Assembly (NCBI GenBank): GCA_002481295.1
Contig: DLDU01000035.1
Location: forward strand, 1 to 18,058
Direction: 5' to 3'
Source: Prevotella sp. UBA7764
GTDB lineage: Bacteria > Bacteroidota > Bacteroidia > Bacteroidales > Bacteroidaceae
Length of the DNA stretch: 18,058 bases
Part shown: positions 1 through 6,171 of the stretch, in pieces
Numbering within the stretch: position 1 is the stretch's first letter
Layout: every line of letters starts with the position of its first letter
The notes under the pieces: model-generated
Databases searched by the model: none
The model's input: only the letters and a program-made list of their open reading frames with translations
What the model was told of the DNA's origin: nothing
Made by a program: the position numbers and the translations under genes

Positions 1-331
1 CGTCGGAGAGTTCCTCCGAGAGTTCTCTGGCCTGCTCCTCTCTATCCCATGCACAGCGGGCGTGAAGAGGTGGTTATCGGCATCGACTCGGGTTCCACGA
101 CGACAAAACTCATTGTCGTGCGGGCTGACAAAGACCATCAGGGAGAGATCATCTTCAGCGACTACAGCATGAATCTCGGCAATCCGATCCATGCCGTGGA
201 GCAAGCTCTGAAACGCTTGAAGCAAAAGGCAGAAGAGAGCGGAACCACGCTCGACATCGTGGGCTCCTGCTCTACGGGCTATGGCGAGGAACTGATCAAG
301 GCTGCTTTCAACCTCGACGACGGCATCATCG
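1..331 (+). pseudogene. Truncated CoA-dehydratase activase (BadF/BcrA/HgdC-type ATPase domain), fragment
   Basis: The encoded piece has the actin-like ATPase signature of 2-hydroxyacyl-CoA dehydratase activators: a phosphate-binding loop GIDSGSTTTK (about 79-108) and the later CSTGYGEELIKAAF block (about 268-309). Such activases use ATP to drive electron transfer into 2-hydroxyacyl-CoA dehydratases; in gut Bacteroidales they often occur as very long proteins with two such domains, and this piece resembles the second. The frame is open from base 1, so the fragment may begin left of the window, and the ATG at 49 need not be a real start. After the residues DDGII (ending at 330) family similarity stops at once and the frame runs to a TAA at 358-360 through unrelated sequence. 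Most of the ATPase domain is missing, as are the cluster-binding cysteines, so the product cannot work. The boundary is uncertain by several bases. Confidence 0.75.
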
Positions 332-803
332 TTTTTCTCCAAGACGTTGCGATTGCATAAGCGCCATCTGACCGGTGCGACAGGAGTCATCGAGGGCAAG
401 AACCTGATGCGCCTCTTCCGGCATCTCACGGTCGGATACACCGACTCGATGAGCTTCGACAGCTTGCCGCGTCGCTTTGCCTGTGTGGCGACCAACATCG
501 TCGACAATACGGAGTACGACTTCCACAGCGGCGTGCTGGCCGAGGCGATGCGCACGAGCATGTCCATCCCCGGCGTGTTCACCCCCGTGAGAAAGGGCAA
601 CTGTGTGCTGGTCGACGGCGGACTGCGCAACAACTATCCCGCCGACCTGGCACGCGCGATGGGCGCCGCGTATGTCATCGGTGCCACCGTGCAGGGACCG
701 CCCAAGACAGCTGACGACCTGGCCAACGGCTCCTCTGTACTGGGACAGATCGTCGACGTGAACTGCAAGAACAAATACGACGACAACCTCAAGCTGACCG
801 ACA
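329..803 (+). pseudogene. Truncated patatin-like phospholipase (RssA-type), C-terminal fragment
   Basis: Frame 2 encodes a patatin-family segment. Visible landmarks are RLFRHLTVGYTDS, FACVATNIVD, the helix and loop AMRTSMSIPGVFTPV, and VDGGLRNNYPADLARAMGA, where the Asp of the DGG motif is the second member of the Ser-Asp dyad. The N-terminal part with the oxyanion GGGxxG loop and the nucleophile elbow GxSxG is absent, so the fragment should be catalytically dead. There is no convincing ATG at the left end; the TTG at 347 is only the first possible start in frame. At the right the similarity ends near NKYDDNLKLTDI, where family members normally continue for many more residues, and the frame reaches a TGA at 809-811 after the junction. 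No frameshift or internal stop is seen, which suggests recent breakage or an artificial join. Confidence 0.75.
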
Positions 804-1130
804 TTGTCTGAGATCCGCGAGGCACTTCGCTTTATGATGCACGGCAAGCGGTTCATCTGTCAGCATGCCATGGAGCTGCTCATCGAGGAGCAGTCCACTG
901 ACAGTCATCCCGAGACGGTCAACCTCACCAAGACCGAGCAGGAGATCCTCAAAGACATTGCCCTTGGCATGACCACCAAGGAGATTGCTGCCAAGCGCTT
1001 CTCCAGTTTCCACACTGTCAACACCCATCGCAAGAACATCTTCCGCAAACTCGGCGTGAACAACGTCCATGAGGCCACGAAGTATGCCCTTCGTGCCGGC
1101 CTCGTCGATGCGGCGGAGTACTACATATAG
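804..1130 (+). pseudogene. LuxR/NarL-type response regulator, C-terminal DNA-binding fragment
   Basis: Frame 3 encodes the end of a two-component response regulator. A short linker (SEIREALRFMMHGKRF) is followed by a GerE/LuxR helix-turn-helix with the typical LTKTEQEILKDIALGMTTKEIA block and recognition-helix region TVNTHRKNIFRKLGV, and the natural C-terminus ends at TAG 1128-1130. The receiver domain with its phospho-acceptor Asp is missing because the patatin fragment abuts directly at about 803. A free HTH protein could still be made from ATG 834 or 837, but no Shine-Dalgarno sequence or promoter supports that. It is called a pseudogene fragment because of the missing receiver and the chimeric left junction. 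Confidence 0.7.
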
Positions 1131-1158
1131 AATTTGATTAGTTTTGTTTCGCTGAATA

Positions 1159-1188
1159 CAGATTTCCTTTAAACAGATTTCCTTTAAA
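1159..1188. repeat. Perfect 15-bp tandem duplication upstream of the hicA promoter
   Basis: CAGATTTCCTTTAAA occurs twice with no spacer (1159-1173 and 1174-1188). The second copy ends 3 bp before the -33 element of the hicAB promoter. HicB antitoxins usually repress their own operon by binding repeated or palindromic DNA near the promoter, so this pair is a plausible operator. It could also be a chance slippage duplication. Confidence 0.6.
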
Positions 1189-1191
1189 AAG

Positions 1192-1223
1192 TTTGGATAA
1201 GAATATAATTTTTACTACCTTTG
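1192..1223 (+). promoter_or_regulatory. Bacteroidetes-type promoter of hicAB
   Basis: A -33 element TTTG (1192-1195) is followed after 20 bp by TACCTTTG (1216-1223), an exact match to the TAnnTTTG -7 box used by the Bacteroidetes primary sigma factor. Transcription would start near 1230, about 20 nt before the hicA ATG at 1251. Confidence 0.75.
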
Positions 1224-1250
1224 TAACATTGAGTAAAGATACTGCCAAAG

Positions 1251-1445
1251 ATGAAAAGATATAAAGTAATAGAAGTTATTCGTCTTTTGGAAAGTGATGG
1301 TTGGATCCAATGCTATTGTAAGGGTGACCATCGACAATTCAAGCACCCCCAAAAGAAAGGGAAGGTGACGGTCAGAGGCAAAAATAGTGAAGTATTAAGC
1401 CAGTTCTTGTTGAATAGCATTTGGAAACAGGCTGGATTTAAATAG
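1251..1445 (+). CDS. hicA: HicA-type toxin (mRNA interferase)
   Basis: A 64-residue protein of normal HicA length with the dsRBD-like fold signature: an N-terminal helix (VIEVIRLLESDGW), then KGDHRQFKHP with the conserved catalytic histidine at H27, then the strand KGKVTVRG and a C-terminal helix ending KQAGFK. HicA toxins cleave mRNA without ribosomes and stop growth when the antitoxin is lost. The start at 1251 lies about 20 nt after the predicted transcription start. The gene is followed after 23 bp by its hicB partner. Base composition is clearly more AT-rich than in the fragments to the left and the PUL to the right, fitting a horizontally acquired module. Confidence 0.9.
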   Translation: MKRYKVIEVIRLLESDGWIQCYCKGDHRQFKHPQKKGKVTVRGKNSEVLSQFLLNSIWKQAGFK

Positions 1446-1468
1446 AAATTAGGAAAGGAGTGTATACT

Positions 1469-1882
1469 ATGGTAAAGGTAGATGTTTATGTAGATTGGTG
1501 CAACAAGAATTTTGCTGCATCATTTGGCGATATGATTCCAGGCGGTGTAGTATTTACGGCTCGTACGTGGAGCGAGGTTCAGAAAGAAGCGAAGGATACT
1601 CTTGATTTCCATGTAGCAGGCATGTTAAATGACGGTGACGAAGTACCAGCTTGGTTGCGCGAGGGTGATTATGAGTTCGTCTATCATCCAGTAAGTACCG
1701 CAGCTTTGCTTCGTTGCAGTGAGGACTATACTACCATGGCAGCTATTTCACGGGCTTCAGGCGTTAACCAACGTCAGCTTAGCCACTATGCCAATGGCCT
1801 GAAAAAACCACGGGCACAGCAGCGTAAGCGTATCGTTGCCGGACTTCATAAGATAGGGCAGCAACTAATGTCTGTTGAGTAG
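1469..1882 (+). CDS. hicB: HicB-type antitoxin with C-terminal helix-turn-helix
   Basis: A 137-residue antitoxin. The N-terminal part (about residues 1-65) has the partial RNase-H-like HicB form, with strand VKVDVYVDW, GGVVFTARTWSEVQKEA and a long helix. The C-terminal part (about 85-130) is an XRE-like helix-turn-helix (AAISRASGVNQRQLSHYANG) that would bind the operon promoter. The ATG at 1469 is preferred over the upstream in-frame GTG at 1460 because the strong purine tract AGGAAAGGAG (1451-1460) overlaps that GTG and lies 8 nt from the ATG. The protein is expected to neutralise HicA by direct binding and to autorepress, possibly through the tandem repeat at 1159-1188. It is convergent with the HTCS gene that ends 23 bp away. 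Confidence 0.87.
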   Translation: MVKVDVYVDWCNKNFAASFGDMIPGGVVFTARTWSEVQKEAKDTLDFHVAGMLNDGDEVPAWLREGDYEFVYHPVSTAALLRCSEDYTTMAAISRASGVNQRQLSHYANGLKKPRAQQRKRIVAGLHKIGQQLMSVE

Positions 1883-1920
1883 TAATTGCATTTATAAATG
1901 AGTACTCAATATTTCTTTTT
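1875..1920 (+). terminator. Intrinsic terminator of hicAB
   Basis: TTGAGTAGTAATT (1875-1887) pairs with AATGAGTACTCAA (1897-1909), 11 of 13 positions, including seven uninterrupted pairs at the base. The loop is 9 nt and the T-rich tract TATTTCTTTTT (1910-1920) follows. The left arm overlaps the hicB stop codon. The right arm contains the stop codon of the convergent HTCS gene. No T tract is seen on the other strand, so it should stop + strand transcription only. Confidence 0.6.
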
Positions 1921-4900
1921 GCCATATTCGCTCGGCGTGCAGCCAAACTGCTTCTTGAAGGAAGTGGAGAAGTGCGAGAGCGTGTTGAAGCCTGTCATGA
2001 AGGCTATCTCCGATATGGTGTGCTCACCGGCCTTGATCAGTTCCGCAGCTTTATTGAGCTTATAGGTTTTGAAGAATGTGCTGGGACTCTCACCTGTGAG
2101 TCCTTTCACCTTGTAGTAAAGTTTGGTGCGCGAAACATGCATCATTTCTGTAGCCTTGTTCACGTCGAGCTCAGCATTGGCCATTTCCTTTTCCATCATC
2201 TGATAAAGTTCGTCCATGAAGTGCTTGTCTTGTGCCGAGAGCACATCCTCCACGTCTTTGTCAGTTTCTGTCGTGGAGGTGAGAATCGTGCGTACCCGTT
2301 CGCGATTGGTGAGCAGCGACTTGATCATTGCCATCAACACTTTGGGCGCAAAGGGCTTGGTGACGTAGGCGTCAGCACCACTGTTGAGGCCTTCCACTTT
2401 GTTTTCGTCCGTTATCTTTGCTGTAACCAGTATCACGGGGATGTGGCTGGTCTGCAAGTCGTCCTTGATCATGTGGCAGAGTTCATAACCACTCATGCCC
2501 GGCATGACCACGTCGCTGAGGATAAGCTGGGGTCTCTCTTCGTGTGCTGCCTTCAATGCACTTTCAGCGTCGAAGCAATAGATCATTTTATATTCGGGGG
2601 CAAGCAGCGTGCGCAGATAGTGTACTACCTCGGTATCGTCATCCACGACGAGGATCTTTGGCCGTTTGTCCTCACCGTCTTGCTCGTCAGCGACATCGTC
2701 CACGTCGCTTGCCGGCGCCTTTGCGGGAATGTCGGCGAAAGCCGGTTCCAAAGATCTTTTTTCCTCCTCGGTGTAAGCGCCTTCGTCGGTCGGCAACACC
2801 AGAGTGAAGAGAGCGCCTGTGCAGTCCGTGCGATTGCCGGCCGACAGCGTGCCATGATGTAGCCGGGCCAGTTCCCGGGCATAGTAGAGTCCGATGCCTG
2901 ACCCCCAGTTGATGGTGCCTTTCGACTGGTTGTCGAGCTGATAATAGCGCCTGAAGATATTCTCCAATTCGCTTTGTGGTATGCCTTTGCCTGTGTCAGC
3001 AATGCTGAGTGAAATGCGGCGCCCATTGTCCAGCGTGTCGAAGATGACATCGATGGCACCGCCACGTGGCGTAAACTTCATGGCGTTGGACATGAGGTTG
3101 TTGAAGATCTTCTCCAGTTTGTCGGCATCGAGCCACATCGTCAGGCTTCCTTCCAGTCCTTGCGTACGGATCGTGATGCCCTTCTCTTCAGCATTCATGG
3201 CGAAGAGGGTAAGGTATCGGCGCAGTTCTGCGATGATATCTTTTTGTTCCACATGCAGTCGTAGCGTGTCGTTCTCGAGCTTGTTGAAGTCGAGCATTTG
3301 GTTGACCAAACGTAGCATGCGGTTGACGCTTCTGGCCACGATGTCGAGCAGCCGATGGTCTTGTGGTCGGATATCGCCGCTGTTGCGCAGTTGATCCACG
3401 GGTCCGGCGATCATGGTGAGTGGTGTCCGGAACTCGTGTGAGACATTTGCGAAGAAGCTCATGTTCATCTTGTTGATGCGCTGCTCCTGCTCTCGCTCTT
3501 CTTCCGCTTTTAGGGCGAGTCGCTTCTCTTCCTCGATGCGCTTTCTTGCTTTTCGGACATACCAGAAGATGGCAACCGCTGCTAAAAGATAGAAGCACCA
3601 TGCCCACCATGTATTCCAAGGTTCCGGAGCTATGCTTACCTTAATGGCGTTTTCGGCTAACGGCCGATCAGAGTCGTTGCCTACGATTTTTACGCGGAAG
3701 ATGTAGTTGCCTGATGGCAGATTGGAGTAGTGCGCCTCGTTGTTGCCGTCGGCGTCTGTCCATATGTTGTCGTGTCCTTCCAGACGGTAGTAATAGTGTA
3801 TGCGTTTGAAGTCGCTGTAGTCGATGGCGGCAAAAGATATGGAGAAGCTGTTTTGGCGATAGCCAAGGTTGATCTCTTTCGCCGTCTCCATGCTCTCGCT
3901 GATAGGCTGTCCTTTGTCGGGGATGACGATGTTGTTGTGCACTTTCAGGTTTTCAAACATCAGCCGTGGCGAGCCTGTGGCTACTATCTTCATTGGGTTG
4001 AAGACCGTCAGTCCATGCGTGCCACCGAAGACGAGCGTGCCGTCGGCCATACGACAGGAGGCTCTGTCGTTGAATTGGAAGCCTCCGATGCCGTCTGCCT
4101 CGTGATAGATGGTGATGCTGTAGTTGCGTGGATCCACCTTGTTGAGTCCGTCCATGGTGCTCACCCAGATGTTGCCTCTCTGATCCTCCTCAATACTCGA
4201 CACGTCAGCGCATGACAATCCTTGGATTGCAGTCATGCGGTGGGTGCGGGCGTCGTAGCGCAGCAGTCCGTTGGTCACCGTGCCGAACCAGATGTTTCCT
4301 TTGCTGTCTTGGAAGCTCTTCGTCGGGATGTAGACGCTGCGTCGTATGCAGGCTTGGATATCTTCCTGCCTGATTGTGAAGCGTCGCAACTCCTGGCTTT
4401 GTCTGTCGATGAGCATGGGTGATTGGGCAAAGGCAGAAAGGAGAATGTCGCCATTGCGGAGCGTGAGCAGCCCGGGGATGAAGGTGAAAGTCTTCGGGAA
4501 TACTTGTTTCAATGTATAATGGTCGTTCTCTGGATTGATGGTACAAACATAATATCCTGCCGTCGAAACCCATATCGTGCCACGGTGGTCTTCAGTGATT
4601 TCCATGGGCATGTAGACTGGATAGGTTTTGAGCACACGGAGGCGGTTTCCGTCGTACTGGCATTTACTGATTCCGCTCATGGTCAGTAGCCACAGTCTCT
4701 GTTTGTGATCGACAAACACTTTGTAGATATCGTATTTGTCGCTGTTGGTCGGCGAGTAGCCCATCTGCAGGTTGGTCAGTTGTCGCGTCTGCGTGTCGTA
4801 GACGCAGAGTCCTTTTTGCTTGCTTGCTATCCAGAGCCGATGCTGGTTGTCAGCGGCTACTGATTTCACGTCTTGTCGGTTGAGAGCCCGAATGAGATGG

Positions 4901-5913
4901 GTGTCGGCATTGAACATGTCCTTATATCTATACACCACCTTGAATCCTTGGCCTTCAGAACCCAACCAAAGGTTGCCGTGAGAGTCGGTATAGATCTGCG
5001 TGACATTGAAGTCCGGAGCCTCGAATGGAAACTCTTCTTCCGATTGGTTGACGAGTTTCTGCTGTCGATGATCATAGAACCAGAGCCCGTGTCGGTAGGT
5101 GTTGAGCAGCAAGTCGCCTTTGCCGTAAGGAAGGATCAGCGACACAACATCATTGCTGATTGCCGGATGCTCAAGCACCGGCGGCAAGGGCATGAAGCGG
5201 CGCAGGGTAGTGTCGAAGAGTCGTAGGCCTTCAGGACCGCTGATCCATAACTGATGCCCATTGAGCAGAAAACTGCCCTTGCTGTTGTCGATGGCAATGG
5301 TGGCGACGGGGCGGAATGTGCTGAGAGCGTATGCCGTGAGCGTCTTGGCCTTACGAATCCATAGCAGGTTGTGGTTATCGAGGTGACAGGTGACGTTGAA
5401 AGGGCTGTCATGGTCGATATTGCGCAGCCTGACATCAACGCTGTTGTCTTTGTCGTTGTATTCATAGACTTGGTCCATGGTGACAAAGAACATGCGGTGA
5501 TCCCGGCTTTCCAACATGTAGAGCACATTTTTGTTTTTGACATTCATTTTGACCCGTGTGAATCCGTCATTGCCATTGTATCGGCATGGGCCGTTGACGG
5601 TGGCCACCCACAGCTGTCCGCGCGAGTCACGGTAGCAACATTTCACGTTGTTGTCGGGCAGTCCGATGCTGTCGTCGATGCAATAATATTGGTGAAAGGT
5701 GTTGCCATCATATTTGTTGAGTCCACGGAAAGTGCTGATCCACATCTGCCCGAAGCGGTCTTCCATGAATCCGTTGATCTGCTCGTTGGAGATATGGTTG
5801 GAAAGCAATAAGGGTTGCTCCTTATGGTTTTCACTGACATTGTCTGGGTTGTGGGAACACGCGAGCAAGGCCAGTGACAGTATCAGCGATAGCAAGACAT
5901 GTGTTGTTTTCAT
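1906..5913 (-). CDS. Hybrid two-component system (HTCS) sensor-regulator of the PUL
   Basis: A 1335-residue one-protein two-component system typical of Bacteroidetes PULs. In order: N-terminal signal sequence with a lipobox-like LLAC ending at C19; a periplasmic sensor of repeated Reg_prop propeller blades (about 35-645, each with D-x-x-G-x-(I/L)-W); a Y_Y_Y domain (about 680-750); one membrane helix (about 765-787); a HisKA domain with SHEFRTPLT, phospho-acceptor H826; a HATPase domain with the N box NLMSNAMKF and G boxes DTGKGI and GSGIGL (about 930-1030); a receiver (about 1080-1195) with VVDDD, phospho-acceptor D1134 and the TKPF lysine; and an AraC-type HTH (about 1235-1335). Every key phosphorelay residue is present, so it should be active. 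It is divergent from the GH3 and should sense a PUL-derived oligosaccharide in the periplasm and activate PUL transcription. The length is normal for the family. Confidence 0.95.
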   Translation of the reverse strand: MKTTHVLLSLILSLALLACSHNPDNVSENHKEQPLLLSNHISNEQINGFMEDRFGQMWISTFRGLNKYDGNTFHQYYCIDDSIGLPDNNVKCCYRDSRGQLWVATVNGPCRYNGNDGFTRVKMNVKNKNVLYMLESRDHRMFFVTMDQVYEYNDKDNSVDVRLRNIDHDSPFNVTCHLDNHNLLWIRKAKTLTAYALSTFRPVATIAIDNSKGSFLLNGHQLWISGPEGLRLFDTTLRRFMPLPPVLEHPAISNDVVSLILPYGKGDLLLNTYRHGLWFYDHRQQKLVNQSEEEFPFEAPDFNVTQIYTDSHGNLWLGSEGQGFKVVYRYKDMFNADTHLIRALNRQDVKSVAADNQHRLWIASKQKGLCVYDTQTRQLTNLQMGYSPTNSDKYDIYKVFVDHKQRLWLLTMSGISKCQYDGNRLRVLKTYPVYMPMEITEDHRGTIWVSTAGYYVCTINPENDHYTLKQVFPKTFTFIPGLLTLRNGDILLSAFAQSPMLIDRQSQELRRFTIRQEDIQACIRRSVYIPTKSFQDSKGNIWFGTVTNGLLRYDARTHRMTAIQGLSCADVSSIEEDQRGNIWVSTMDGLNKVDPRNYSITIYHEADGIGGFQFNDRASCRMADGTLVFGGTHGLTVFNPMKIVATGSPRLMFENLKVHNNIVIPDKGQPISESMETAKEINLGYRQNSFSISFAAIDYSDFKRIHYYYRLEGHDNIWTDADGNNEAHYSNLPSGNYIFRVKIVGNDSDRPLAENAIKVSIAPEPWNTWWAWCFYLLAAVAIFWYVRKARKRIEEEKRLALKAEEEREQEQRINKMNMSFFANVSHEFRTPLTMIAGPVDQLRNSGDIRPQDHRLLDIVARSVNRMLRLVNQMLDFNKLENDTLRLHVEQKDIIAELRRYLTLFAMNAEEKGITIRTQGLEGSLTMWLDADKLEKIFNNLMSNAMKFTPRGGAIDVIFDTLDNGRRISLSIADTGKGIPQSELENIFRRYYQLDNQSKGTINWGSGIGLYYARELARLHHGTLSAGNRTDCTGALFTLVLPTDEGAYTEEEKRSLEPAFADIPAKAPASDVDDVADEQDGEDKRPKILVVDDDTEVVHYLRTLLAPEYKMIYCFDAESALKAAHEERPQLILSDVVMPGMSGYELCHMIKDDLQTSHIPVILVTAKITDENKVEGLNSGADAYVTKPFAPKVLMAMIKSLLTNRERVRTILTSTTETDKDVEDVLSAQDKHFMDELYQMMEKEMANAELDVNKATEMMHVSRTKLYYKVKGLTGESPSTFFKTYKLNKAAELIKAGEHTISEIAFMTGFNTLSHFSTSFKKQFGCTPSEYGKKKY

Positions 5914-5936
5914 ATTTTAAGATTGTGTTCTATAGA

Positions 5937-5968
5937 CAAAGATACGTTTTTTTCCTATGAATGCCAAT
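5937..5968 (-). promoter_or_regulatory. Predicted promoter of the HTCS gene
   Basis: On the - strand TATCTTTG (5937-5944) matches TAnnTTTG exactly and lies 23 bp upstream of the HTCS start codon. A near-consensus -33 element, ATTG (5965-5968), sits 20 bp further upstream. A second candidate further out (-7 TACATTTG at 5991-5998, -33 TTTG at 6017-6020, 18-bp spacer) overlaps the shared 26-bp motif and is less certain. Confidence 0.55.
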
Positions 5969-5982
5969 GGATTGACAGCATT

Positions 5983-6008
5983 TTTGAACACAAATGTAAC
6001 GATTTAAA
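5983..6008 (+). promoter_or_regulatory. Candidate HTCS operator, copy 1 (HTCS-GH3 intergenic region)
   Basis: TTTGAACA-N4-TGTAA-N3-TTTAAA, with the same order and spacing as a site upstream of susC (8624-8649); 20 of 26 positions are identical. It lies 38 bp upstream of the nearer - strand -7 box and 116 bp upstream of the GH3 -7 box, so it could serve autoregulation, GH3 activation or both. AraC-type activators commonly bind bipartite sites of this size. The assignment to the HTCS is inference. Confidence 0.5.
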
Positions 6009-6118
6009 CAAATAAGCAAATGACGCGATGGAAAATCAAGTGGGATGGGCTGACAGGGAACCTATTTTAAACCATTGAGAAATACTTTAGTACATAAGAG
6101 GAAGTATTTTCACGATGA

Positions 6119-6132
6119 TTTTCATAACTTTG
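6119..6132 (+). promoter_or_regulatory. Predicted promoter -7 region of the first GH3 gene
   Basis: TAACTTTG (6125-6132) is an exact TAnnTTTG box preceded directly by TTTTCA. No good TTTG -33 element is found at the usual distance, as expected for an activator-dependent promoter. It lies 39 bp upstream of the ATG at 6172 and inside the extended reading frame, which argues against a start at 6115. Confidence 0.6.
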
Positions 6133-6171
6133 TGCATAAAACATTTTATTCACTTTCTAAACCCCAAATTA

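Noticed and set aside
1972..2862. Plus-strand reading frame opposite the HTCS receiver and AraC domains
   Set aside because: It is a shadow of the HTCS coding sequence with low-complexity, unrecognisable translation and no promoter or ribosome-binding signal.
6046..6071. Possible additional operator copy closer to the GH3 promoter
   Set aside because: Only the TTTAAA part matches; the TTTGAACA and TGTAA parts are absent at the required offsets.
6115..6171. Upstream in-frame ATG giving the first GH3 19 more residues
   Set aside because: The extra segment contains the -7 box TAACTTTG, and the added residues would precede and disrupt a good signal peptide that starts at 6172.
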